From an uncultured Pontibacter sp. (GTDB taxonomy: Bacteria > Bacteroidota > Bacteroidia > Cytophagales > Hymenobacteraceae): a DNA stretch of 64,000 bases. A program made the position numbers and the translations under genes. Below the pieces are notes generated by a model that had not been told where the DNA came from, made no database searches, and saw nothing but the letters and a program-made list of their open reading frames with translations. Of this stretch, positions 1 through 8,936 are shown one piece after another (the first letter of the stretch is position 1; every line of letters begins with the position of its first letter). The stretch covers positions 248,001 to 312,000 of the forward strand of contig CANMMP010000002.1 of assembly GCA_947499125.1 (NCBI GenBank), written 5' to 3'.

Positions 1-2480
1 GTCTCGATTCGCTCAAAGAAACGCTTAAGCGAGCTTTCCATCATTACCCAGGCATCGCCCTGGTTTGGTACCAGTTCCTGTAACATAACCAATACCATCG
101 GTTGCTTGCCAGCTTCTACATGCTCCAGCGAACCTAAAAAGCGCGGTACCTGCTCAAAGTTAGCCCGGTCGGTTAAGGTGCTCACTACTTCCACATCGGG
201 GTTAAGGGCACGGTCCAGTTTGCGGTATATCTTCAGGAAGAAGCGATCGTCGAATATAACCGAAGTATTGCTCTGCTCGGCTCCGAGTATGCGGGATGGT
301 ATGGTGCCGTTATGTTCTTTCAGCACCTGGCTGACTATGCGGTTGCTGTAACCATTCAGCTCGCTATGGTCGGTACGCAGGTTCTTGCGACGCGCGATCA
401 GTTGCAATAACAGTTGTCGGTACTCATCCCAATACATCGCATCGTACAGGTAACCTTCTGTTCCTTCGTTTGTAACGCGGGCAATTATACTTGTTGGCTG
501 CGATGTATTCAGGTTGTTCATCTCCTGTTCGTCGGAGGTGAAGGCTATCGGCAGTTGGTAAAGCTCTGGCAAGCCATCGTTATAGCTTACTTCAATAAAC
601 AACAGCGCTACGCCCTGGCGGCCTACTGCAAGTGGTGTGTTGTTCACGATCTGCATACGCTGTATAGTGCGCGCCTTTCCGCCAAACCAACGGCGTTCCT
701 GTATGTAAGGTGGCAACACGCGGCTTTCTAGCTGGCGTATGGCTTCCTGTGGCAACGGGTTTCTGAGCGCTGGAATCTGCATAGCTGTGCGCTGCAGGTC
801 CCGGCTCCTGTTTACAGAAACTGCCTGCGGCTGCAACTCGAACCAGTAATAGCCATGGCCACCCACCGTAAACAGGTAATCTTCATCTTTTATATTCGGG
901 AATTTGTTCTTGCTGAAAACCTCCATCGGAGTATAGCCTGTAAACTCTTTCAAATCCAGTTCCACAGCTTCCGGGAAACGCGAAAGGTTGGCAATTACAA
1001 GTATATTCTCATCTTCGTAAGACCGGATAAAGGCCAGCACTTTAGAGTTTGCCGGATTCAGGAATTTTATACTTCCTCGGCCAAAAGCTTTGTAGCGCTT
1101 GCGCATGTTTATAATGCGGCGCATCCACCACAAGAGTGAGCTGCTGTTCTGTTCCTGCGTTTCCACGTTCACAGATTCATACTTATACTCCGGGTCGATG
1201 ATGACTGGTAAGTATAACTTTTGTGGATTAGCTGCAGAGAATCCGGCATTACGGTCGTCGTTCCATTGCATTGGGGTACGCACGCCATCCCGGTCGCCGA
1301 GGTAAAAGTTATCGCCCATGCCTATCTCATCGCCATAGTATACTACGGGCGTTCCCTTCATCGAGAAAAGGAGCACATTCATCAGCTCTATCTTATTTCG
1401 GTCGTTGCTAAGCAGTGGCGCCAAACGGTGACGGATACCGAGGTTGATTTTGGCCAGCGGGTCGCGGGTGTATACTTTATACATATAATCGCGCTCTTCG
1501 TCGGTCACCATTTCCAAGGTCAGCTCGTCGTGGTTACGCAAAAACATGGCCCACTGGCAGGTTTCAGGTATAGTGGGTGTCTGGTCAAAAATATCGATGA
1601 TCGGGTAACGGTCTTCCATCTTCACCGACATGAACAGGCGTGGCATGATCGGGAAGTGGTAGTTCATCTGACACTCATCGCCGTTACCAAAGTAGGATGC
1701 AGAATCTTCAGGCCACATGTTGGCCTCAGCCAATAGGAGCTTGCCGCTATACTTGCTGTCTACGTGAGCACGCAGTTTTTTCAGGAAGTCGTGGGTTTCG
1801 GGCAGGTTCTCGCCGTTAGTGCCTTCCCGCTCAAATAAGTATGGCACAGCATCCAAACGGAAGCCATCAACTCCCAGGTCCAGCCAGTAATCGAGCATCT
1901 TAAACACCTCCTTCTGCACGGCAGGGTTGTCGTAGTTCAGGTCTGGTTGGTGATGGAAAAAGCGGTGCCAGTAGTATTGTTTGGCAACGGGGTCCCAGGT
2001 CCAGTTGCTTGGTTCGTAATCCGTAAAAATGATACGGACATCTTTATACTTGTTCGGGTCGTCGCTCCATACATAAAAGTTGCGGTGCGATGAGCCCGGC
2101 TTTGCCCTGCGTGCACGCTGGAACCACGGGTGCTGGTCGGAAGTATGGTTGATAACGAGCTCGGTAATTACTTTCAGCCCGCGACGGTGCGCCTCTTTTA
2201 CAAAAAGCTTAAAGTCGCGCATGTTGCCGTAACGCGAGTTTATACTATAGTAGTCGGCAATATCGTAGCCATCGTCGCGGAGAGGAGATGGGTAAAAAGG
2301 CAGCAGCCAGATAGCAGTCACGCCCAGGCTCTCTAGGTAATCGAGTTTCTGCATCAGGCCTTTAAAATCGCCTATGCCATCGCCGCTGCCGTCTTTAAAG
2401 GCTTTTATGTGCAGCTCGTAAATAATGGCATCTTTATACCAGTGTATGTTGTCGTCTATCAGGTCTTTGTCTACAGCCAT
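1..2480 (-). CDS. treS: Trehalose synthase / maltokinase fusion, C-terminus outside window
   Basis: Reads leftward from ATG at 2480 and stays open to the window edge, giving about 826 residues. The N-terminal GH13 domain isomerises trehalose and maltose: nucleophile Asp210 in GFRLDAV, acid/base Glu252 in LLLAEAN, and Asp318 in LRNHDE. From about residue 590 the motif RRWFGGKA opens a maltokinase N-cap domain, so the protein should also phosphorylate maltose to maltose-1-phosphate with ATP. The kinase catalytic end lies beyond base 1. It sits 16 bases after glgE, which uses that product, so the two form one operon of the GlgE pathway. Seen: the domains and catalytic residues. Inferred: the kinase activity, since its C-terminus is not visible. 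Confidence 0.93.
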   Translation of the reverse strand, partial: MAVDKDLIDDNIHWYKDAIIYELHIKAFKDGSGDGIGDFKGLMQKLDYLESLGVTAIWLLPFYPSPLRDDGYDIADYYSINSRYGNMRDFKLFVKEAHRRGLKVITELVINHTSDQHPWFQRARRAKPGSSHRNFYVWSDDPNKYKDVRIIFTDYEPSNWTWDPVAKQYYWHRFFHHQPDLNYDNPAVQKEVFKMLDYWLDLGVDGFRLDAVPYLFEREGTNGENLPETHDFLKKLRAHVDSKYSGKLLLAEANMWPEDSASYFGNGDECQMNYHFPIMPRLFMSVKMEDRYPIIDIFDQTPTIPETCQWAMFLRNHDELTLEMVTDEERDYMYKVYTRDPLAKINLGIRHRLAPLLSNDRNKIELMNVLLFSMKGTPVVYYGDEIGMGDNFYLGDRDGVRTPMQWNDDRNAGFSAANPQKLYLPVIIDPEYKYESVNVETQEQNSSSLLWWMRRIINMRKRYKAFGRGSIKFLNPANSKVLAFIRSYEDENILVIANLSRFPEAVELDLKEFTGYTPMEVFSKNKFPNIKDEDYLFTVGGHGYYWFELQPQAVSVNRSRDLQRTAMQIPALRNPLPQEAIRQLESRVLPPYIQERRWFGGKARTIQRMQIVNNTPLAVGRQGVALLFIEVSYNDGLPELYQLPIAFTSDEQEMNNLNTSQPTSIIARVTNEGTEGYLYDAMYWDEYRQLLLQLIARRKNLRTDHSELNGYSNRIVSQVLKEHNGTIPSRILGAEQSNTSVIFDDRFFLKIYRKLDRALNPDVEVVSTLTDRANFEQVPRFLGSLEHVEAGKQPMVLVMLQELVPNQGDAWVMMESSLKRFFERIE

Positions 2481-2496
2481 TGTGCTTTTCTATCGT

Positions 2497-4518
2497 TTAT
2501 TCGTGGGTCGTATGTTCTGTTGGCAGCCAGGTATCATCTAAATTGTTGTGGCCCATGCCAGTATTGGTTTCTTCTATACGGAATACGTGAACCGGCATTT
2601 CGTGAGGCCTTAACTCTACAAAATTCCATTCGTTCTGCCAGGTGTATTTATGGTCGGTGAGCAGGTCGTGCACCAGGTACTGTTCGCCTTCTTTAAGCCG
2701 CAGCTCGTTAAGTGGCACCTGCACCCATCCCGATTGTGTGTGATATGGGTCCATGTTGGCAACCACCAGGATCTTGTTTTTGCGGGTGCTGTCCCATTTG
2801 GCAAAGCAGAGCAGCTGGGGGTTGTCGGCCTCACCGAAGGCTATGTTCCAGGTGGTCTGCAGGGCAGGGTTTACCTTCCGGATCTTGTTAATGAGCGTAA
2901 TAACCTCAGATGTTTTGGTGCGTTTGCCCCAGTCCCAGTGCTTTACTTCATATTTTTCAGAGTCTACATACTCTTCCTTGCCCGGGTACGGCGTGGAAAT
3001 ACTGAACTCATATACTGGCCCGTACAGGCCATAGTTTGATGAAAGTGTAGCCGCCAGCACTACCCGCATGATGTGTGCCGGTTCGCCGCCGTGTTGTAAT
3101 ACTTCGGGTAAGATATCAGGTGTGTTGGGCCAGAAGTTAGGGCGGTAATATTCGCGCATATCGGTCTGGGTGAGTTCGGTAAGGTACTCCCGTATTTCCT
3201 GCGGTGTATTGCGCCAGGTAAAGTATGTATAGGATTGCGTGAAACCGATCTTACCTAAACGCTCCATTACGCGCGGCCTTGTAAATGCTTCAGCCAGGAA
3301 AATGACCTGCGGATGCTGCGCCCTTACTTCGCGTATCATCCATTCCCAGAAATGAAAGGTTTTGGTATGCGGGTTATCAACCCTGAAAATGTGTACTCCC
3401 TGGTCGATCCAGTGTAAAACTATACTTTTGAGTTCTATCCAAAGGTTCTCCCAGTCTTCTGTTTCGAAGTTTACGGGCAGTACGTCCTGGTATTTTTTAG
3501 GGGGATTTTCTGCATATTGTACAGTGCCATCGGGTCGCCATTTAAACCACTGCGGATGCTCTTTTACATAAGGGTGATCCGGGGAACACTGGATGGCAAA
3601 ATCGAGGGCAACTTCAATCCCTTGCTCGCGTGCCTCGTGCACAAACCCACGGAAATCGTCCAAGGTGCCCAACTCGGGAAGTATAGCTTTGTGACCGCCT
3701 TCTTCTGCACCTATAGCCCATGGTGATCCTGGTTCTCCCGGTTCTGAGGTTGTTGCGTTGTTCTTGCCTTTCCGGAATGCGCGGCCAATTGGGTGTATAG
3801 GAGGCAGGTAGATCGTATCGAAACCCATTTCGGCGATGCGTGGCAGCAGCCGGATACAATCTTTAAAAGTGCCATGGTGGTTAGCTTCCTGCGATGCCGA
3901 CCTCGGGAAAAACTCATACCAGGTGCTGAAAAGCGCTTTCTGGCGTTCAACATCAACCTGTAAAATCTTATCGTAAGTGGTTACATTCTGGCGGTCGCAG
4001 CAGGCATGCATCAGGTCCGATACATCCTGGCTGGTAGCCAACTCTACACCACTCGCCCCGGAAATATTGCCGCGCAGCTGCTCTGCCCATTTGCGTAGGC
4101 GTTTTTGCTGGCCTGGTTTGGCAGTAGCAGCGGCATCTTCCATCAACTGGGCGCCTATCTGTAGTTCAACTGTAATATCCTGGTTGGCTTCAAACTTTTT
4201 GCGGAGACCCTTCTGCCAGGTATAAAAATGATCAACCCAGCCCTGAAGCGTATATTCCCACATGCCCATGGCATCTGGTATAATGGTAGCTTGCCAGTGG
4301 TCGTTTCCCAGGAACTTCATCGGTACTTCGTTCCACTTTTTTTTGCGGCCATGGCGGTAAAGCAGAATCGCTTTTACTTCATCGTGGCCGTCTCCAAACA
4401 CATCGGCTGTAACGGTCAGTTCTTCGCCTACCACTCGTTTTACCGGGTATTGTCCGCAGTTTATCTGGGGTTTTACATGCTCAATAATTACTCTGTTCTT
4501 TCCTTGCAATTCTTCCAT
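2497..4518 (-). CDS. glgE: Alpha-1,4-glucan:maltose-1-phosphate maltosyltransferase
   Basis: 673 residues, the usual length for GlgE. It extends alpha-1,4-glucan by transferring maltosyl units from maltose-1-phosphate in the cytoplasm. Residues 1-120 form the N-terminal beta-sandwich domain (DUF3416 type). The GH13_3 barrel follows, with nucleophile Asp381 in FRVDNPHTK, acid/base Glu410 in FLAEAFTRP and the third acidic residue Asp468 in NTPDIL; the spacing matches characterised GlgE enzymes. It is the first gene of a leftward operon with treS-maltokinase, which supplies its donor. A glycogen branching enzyme normally accompanies this pair; none is in the window, and it may lie further left. 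Identification is very secure. Confidence 0.96.
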   Translation of the reverse strand: MEELQGKNRVIIEHVKPQINCGQYPVKRVVGEELTVTADVFGDGHDEVKAILLYRHGRKKKWNEVPMKFLGNDHWQATIIPDAMGMWEYTLQGWVDHFYTWQKGLRKKFEANQDITVELQIGAQLMEDAAATAKPGQQKRLRKWAEQLRGNISGASGVELATSQDVSDLMHACCDRQNVTTYDKILQVDVERQKALFSTWYEFFPRSASQEANHHGTFKDCIRLLPRIAEMGFDTIYLPPIHPIGRAFRKGKNNATTSEPGEPGSPWAIGAEEGGHKAILPELGTLDDFRGFVHEAREQGIEVALDFAIQCSPDHPYVKEHPQWFKWRPDGTVQYAENPPKKYQDVLPVNFETEDWENLWIELKSIVLHWIDQGVHIFRVDNPHTKTFHFWEWMIREVRAQHPQVIFLAEAFTRPRVMERLGKIGFTQSYTYFTWRNTPQEIREYLTELTQTDMREYYRPNFWPNTPDILPEVLQHGGEPAHIMRVVLAATLSSNYGLYGPVYEFSISTPYPGKEEYVDSEKYEVKHWDWGKRTKTSEVITLINKIRKVNPALQTTWNIAFGEADNPQLLCFAKWDSTRKNKILVVANMDPYHTQSGWVQVPLNELRLKEGEQYLVHDLLTDHKYTWQNEWNFVELRPHEMPVHVFRIEETNTGMGHNNLDDTWLPTEHTTHE

Positions 4519-4724
4519 GTATGCGCTTTCAGTTTGTTCCAGTTGCTGTAGTTGTAGTCCTGTGCCGGTAGCAACAGGTAAGTTTTATCATACGGAGAAC
4601 TGCTGTTTCCGATACCTAACCAGTACATATACTGCTACTTTGCTGCCATCCTTTCACTAAAAAGCCATAACCTAAACCCTGCAGCTACAGTTTATCCTGC
4701 AGAGCGAACTATGAAAACAAACGT
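4519..4724. promoter_or_regulatory. Divergent intergenic region between glgE and treZ
   Basis: These 206 bases separate the two opposing alpha-glucan operons, so both promoters should lie here. I found no exact TAnnTTTG element. The closest is a shortened TACTTTG near 4634. No clear operator palindrome was seen. The promoter role is inferred from gene orientation alone. Confidence 0.4.
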
Positions 4725-6530
4725 ATGGGAATAAGCAGAGAGATCGGGGCAGCGTATGACCCGGACAAAGGAACGGTATTTACTGTGTGGGCGCCGGAAG
4801 CAGAGCAGGTAGAGGTAACTGTTACAGGAAAAAAAGAGCAAACTATACCGATGCAGCGTGAGGCTTTTGGTTACTGGACTGCCCTGGCCGAAGAAGCAGG
4901 CCCCGGCGACCGCTATACTTATAAACTCAACAACGAAAGATCATTACCCGACCCGGCCTCGCAACACCAACCGGATGGCGTGCACGAGGCCTCCGCTATT
5001 GTGGACCATCACCAGAACCGGAACGACGACAACTGGCAAAACCTTCCACTGCAGGAATACATTATTTATGAACTCCACACCGGTACTTTTTCTGAAGATG
5101 GTACTTTTGAAGGCATCATCAATAAACTGCCCGAACTGAAAGAGTTAGGTATAACGGCTATTGAGCTGATGCCCGTAGCGCAGTTTGCCGGAGAGCGCAA
5201 CTGGGGCTACGATGGCGTTTACCCTTTTGCTGTGCAGCATAGTTACGGCGGGCCGGAAGGTTTAAAAAAACTGGTGGATGCCTGCCACAAAACAGGTATA
5301 GCCGTGGTGCTGGATGTAGTGTATAACCATTTGGGGCCGGAAGGAAACTATACCCAGGAGTTTGCCCCATATTTTACTGACAAGTATAACACGCCCTGGG
5401 GAGCAGCTTTAAATTTTGATGATGCCCACTCAGACCATGTGCGTAATTTCTTTATACAAAACGCCCTGATGTGGTTCCGTGATTACTATATTGATGCCCT
5501 GCGGCTTGATGCGGTACATGCCATACTTGACACCGGTGCGAAACACTTTTTGCAGGAACTGCAGGAGCATGTGAGCCACCTGGAAGAGCAGCTTGACCGC
5601 AGGTTTTATCTGATAGCAGAAAGCGACCTGAATGATGTGCGCATTATAAACCCGCAGGAGCAGGGTGGCTATGGCTTGGCAGCGCAATGGAGCGATGATT
5701 ACCATCATGCGATACATGCGTTGGTAACCGGCGAACAGGAAGGTTATTACCACGATTTCGGGCAGGCTGAGCAACTATTAAAGGTGCTGGAACATGGCTT
5801 TGTATATAATGGCTTATACTCGGAGCACCGTAAACGCACCTTTGGAAGCGATGCCAGAGATAATCCTTTTCAGCAGTTTGTTGTCTGTTCTCAGAACCAC
5901 GATCAGGTTGGCAACCGCATGCTGGGCGAGCGCTTAACCACACTGGTGTCGTTTGAGATGCTGAAAGTTGTAGCAGCCGTTGTGGTGCTAGGACCTTATG
6001 TGCCTATGTTGTTTATGGGTGAAGAGTATGGGGAGAAGAATCCATTTTTATACTTTGTGAGCCACACCGATAAGGACCTGCTTGAGGCAGTACTCAAAGG
6101 CCGCAAAGAAGAATTCAAGGCATTCAGTTGGCAGGGCGAAGCACCCGATCCGCAATCCGAAGAAACCTTCCGTAAGTCAGTACTACAGCATAGCTATACT
6201 TCTGATGATCAGGCACGGCAGTTACGAGAGTACTATAAAACGCTTATCCAGATCCGGAAGCAAAAGCTTATTCCTGTAAACCCAACCCGCCAGAACTTTA
6301 CCGCTGAACTATCCGAAAACAAACAGGTGCTGCAACTAAGCTATGCGGATAAACTACAGGTATGGCTGAATTTCAGCAACGAGCCTCAAACTATAACTAC
6401 AACTTCAAACGGAAATCTACTACTAAACTCAGCGGATAAACAGTGGGCTGGAACACAGGATAGCGACAAAGCCTATACTTCCGGCACGGCAACACTGCAA
6501 CCTGAATCTGTATTAGTATTAGAGGTATAA
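4725..6530 (+). CDS. treZ: Malto-oligosyltrehalose trehalohydrolase
   Basis: 601 residues. Cleaves trehalose from the end of maltooligosyltrehalose made by TreY. An N-terminal CBM48-like domain (about 1-95, WAPEAEQVEV) precedes the GH13 barrel. Catalytic residues are Asp262 in LRLDAVH, Glu299 in LIAESDL and Asp393 in the family signature QNHDQVGNR. That signature and the neighbouring treY separate it from glycogen branching enzyme, which has a similar architecture. It is the first gene of a tight rightward operon (2-base gap to the next gene) and is divergent from glgE-treS. Confidence 0.94.
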   Translation: MGISREIGAAYDPDKGTVFTVWAPEAEQVEVTVTGKKEQTIPMQREAFGYWTALAEEAGPGDRYTYKLNNERSLPDPASQHQPDGVHEASAIVDHHQNRNDDNWQNLPLQEYIIYELHTGTFSEDGTFEGIINKLPELKELGITAIELMPVAQFAGERNWGYDGVYPFAVQHSYGGPEGLKKLVDACHKTGIAVVLDVVYNHLGPEGNYTQEFAPYFTDKYNTPWGAALNFDDAHSDHVRNFFIQNALMWFRDYYIDALRLDAVHAILDTGAKHFLQELQEHVSHLEEQLDRRFYLIAESDLNDVRIINPQEQGGYGLAAQWSDDYHHAIHALVTGEQEGYYHDFGQAEQLLKVLEHGFVYNGLYSEHRKRTFGSDARDNPFQQFVVCSQNHDQVGNRMLGERLTTLVSFEMLKVVAAVVVLGPYVPMLFMGEEYGEKNPFLYFVSHTDKDLLEAVLKGRKEEFKAFSWQGEAPDPQSEETFRKSVLQHSYTSDDQARQLREYYKTLIQIRKQKLIPVNPTRQNFTAELSENKQVLQLSYADKLQVWLNFSNEPQTITTTSNGNLLLNSADKQWAGTQDSDKAYTSGTATLQPESVLVLEV

Positions 6531-6532
6531 TT

Positions 6533-8932
6533 ATGGAACATTACATTTGCATACACGGCCATTTTTACCAGCCTCCGCGCGAAAACCCCTGGCTGAACGA
6601 GGTGGAAATGCAGGAGTCGGCGAGGCCCTACCACGACTGGAACGAGCGCATTACCGACGAATGCTATGCCCGCAATGCCGCCTCGCGTATGCTCGATACG
6701 GACGGAAGTATAGTGGACATCCTGAACAATTATGCCTGGATGAGCTTTAACTTTGGGCCAACGTTACTGGAGTGGATGGAGAAAAAGGAACCGGAAACGT
6801 ACCAGGCTATACTTGCTGCTGACAAGGAAAGCCAGGAGCGTTTTTCTGGGCACGGCTCGGCGCTGGCACAGGTATATAACCACATGATCATGCCGCTGGC
6901 CAACGAGCGCGACAAGCATACACAGGTTATCTGGGGAATTTACGATTTTAAAAGAAGGTTTGGCCGCGACCCCGAAGGTATGTGGCTGGGAGAAACTGCC
7001 GCTGATACGGCTACGCTGGAAGTGCTGGCTGACCACAATATAAAATTCACGATACTATCGCCATATCAGGCAAAAAGCTACCGCAAAATTGGCGAAACAA
7101 CATGGCACAATGCTACGAACGCCCAGGTAAACCCAAACAGGCCTTATGTATGCAACCTGCCATCGGGTAAAAGTATAGTACTGTTCTTTTACAATGCGCC
7201 GGTGTCGCAGGGGGTTGCTTTTGAAGGATTGCTGCACAACGGTGAAAAGTTTGCTAACCGGCTTGTTGGCTCCCTTGACCATAATAATCCCGAACCGCAA
7301 CTACTGCACATTGCCACCGACGGCGAAACCTATGGCCATCACCACCACTTTGGCGAAATGGCCCTATCCTATACCTTGCATCACATTTATGAATTAGAGC
7401 AGGTGCACCTTACTATTTACGGAGAGTATTTAGAGAAACATCCGCCCGAATATGAAGCCCAAATAATAGAGAACACTTCCTGGAGTTGTGCGCACGGCGT
7501 GGAGCGCTGGAAGAGCGATTGCGGCTGCAACACAGGTGGCCAACCCACCTGGAACCAGAAATGGCGGAAACCATTGCGCGAGGCATTCGACTGGCTGCGT
7601 GACGAACTGGAACAACTATACAACAGCCGCATGCAGGACTTTGCAAACGACCCGTGGCAGGTACGCAACAACTATATCCGGGTAATATCAGACAGGTCGG
7701 AGGAAAATGTGCGGAATTTTATAGTTGAGCACAGCAAGCGGGAGTTGAGTGAAGAAGAACAACGCACTTTCCTGATGCTGCTGGAAGTACAGTACCATGC
7801 CATGCTGATGTATACGAGTTGCGGATGGTTTTTTGATGAAGTGACCGGCATCGAAACCATGCAGGATATTTTATACGCAGCCCGTGCTTTACAGCTCGCT
7901 GAAACTATAAGCGGGCATAGTTACGAAGGCACTTTTATGCAGCTGCTGGAGCAAGCCGAAAGCAATAAAAAAGAGTATAAAAATGCCGCAGAAGCTTACC
8001 AGGCAATTGCCAAAACTACCATGCTGGACCTGCTGCGGGTAGGCGCTCATTATGCGGTGTCGTCTTTGTTTTCGGAAGATGGTACAACTGAGGACCTGTA
8101 TAGTTACCAGGTAACATCGGAGAGGCACGAGCTGATAGAAGCGGGCAGGCAAAAACTGGCAGTAGGCAGGGCGCACATCCGGTCGGTGGTAACCTGGCAG
8201 GAGGCAACTATAACCTATGGCGTACTGCACATCGGCGACCATCAGTTATTAGGCGGTGTGCGCGATTTCCGGGATGAAAATGCATTTGAAGCTCTTTATA
8301 CAGAGCTGTCGGAAGCCTTTGGCAAAGGAAGCATCAGTGAAGTTATCATGTTGCTCGACAAACATTTTGAGTCGCATAGTTACTCGTTCTGGCACCTTTT
8401 CCGGGACGATCAGCATAAAATAATGAGCGAAGTGCTGGGGCAAACCATGCACAACATTGAAGGAGACTTTGAGCAGGTATACAATAACAATTACCCGCTG
8501 ATGGCTGCTATGCGCACCTTGAATATGAAGTTGCCGCGCCCACTCCTGATGGTGGTTGAGTATATGGTGAACAAAAAGCTGATGCTGGAACTTCAGGCCG
8601 ATAAATCAAACCCTGAGGTGCTTACCCGGTACTGCGAAGAAGCTGAGCGCATGAAACTTAACCTGGAAACAGAACCGCTGGAATTTGCAGCCGAAAAACG
8701 AACAGAACAGCTGATGCAGCAACTCGAAAAACAACCCGATAACCTGCAACTGATGGACGACCTGAACAGGCTGCTGGAAGTGCTGCAAAAGACTACCATC
8801 AAACCCGACTACTGGCATGCACAGAACATCGCTTTCCGGATGAAGCAACAACTGTATGCTCAGTATGCCCACGACGCAGAATGGAGCCAGCGCTTTACAG
8901 CACTTTACGAAAACCTGAACCTGAAAGTATAA
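6533..8932 (+). CDS. GH57-like DUF3536 family protein of unknown substrate
   Basis: 799 residues, cytoplasmic by absence of a signal peptide. The N-terminus carries the GH57 motif HGHFYQPP (8-15). Glu154 in GMWLGET matches the GH57 nucleophile and Asp263 in IATDGETYGHH the GH57 acid/base position, so it looks catalytically competent. A Cys-rich patch (SDCGCNTGG, around residue 325) and a long helical C-terminal half of about 400 residues distinguish it from GH57 amylases and branching enzymes. It lies between treZ and treY with gaps of 2 and 4 bases, so it should act on the same alpha-glucan or maltooligosaccharide pool. Family known as DUF3536; activity not known to me. It could replace GH13 branching enzyme or debranching activity. 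Confidence 0.85.
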   Translation: MEHYICIHGHFYQPPRENPWLNEVEMQESARPYHDWNERITDECYARNAASRMLDTDGSIVDILNNYAWMSFNFGPTLLEWMEKKEPETYQAILAADKESQERFSGHGSALAQVYNHMIMPLANERDKHTQVIWGIYDFKRRFGRDPEGMWLGETAADTATLEVLADHNIKFTILSPYQAKSYRKIGETTWHNATNAQVNPNRPYVCNLPSGKSIVLFFYNAPVSQGVAFEGLLHNGEKFANRLVGSLDHNNPEPQLLHIATDGETYGHHHHFGEMALSYTLHHIYELEQVHLTIYGEYLEKHPPEYEAQIIENTSWSCAHGVERWKSDCGCNTGGQPTWNQKWRKPLREAFDWLRDELEQLYNSRMQDFANDPWQVRNNYIRVISDRSEENVRNFIVEHSKRELSEEEQRTFLMLLEVQYHAMLMYTSCGWFFDEVTGIETMQDILYAARALQLAETISGHSYEGTFMQLLEQAESNKKEYKNAAEAYQAIAKTTMLDLLRVGAHYAVSSLFSEDGTTEDLYSYQVTSERHELIEAGRQKLAVGRAHIRSVVTWQEATITYGVLHIGDHQLLGGVRDFRDENAFEALYTELSEAFGKGSISEVIMLLDKHFESHSYSFWHLFRDDQHKIMSEVLGQTMHNIEGDFEQVYNNNYPLMAAMRTLNMKLPRPLLMVVEYMVNKKLMLELQADKSNPEVLTRYCEEAERMKLNLETEPLEFAAEKRTEQLMQQLEKQPDNLQLMDDLNRLLEVLQKTTIKPDYWHAQNIAFRMKQQLYAQYAHDAEWSQRFTALYENLNLKV

Positions 8933-8936
8933 CTAT

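Noticed and set aside
4725-6530. Glycogen branching enzyme GlgB
   Set aside because: Same CBM48-GH13 layout, but QNHDQVGNR and the treY neighbour identify treZ; GlgB has different motifs around the third acidic residue.
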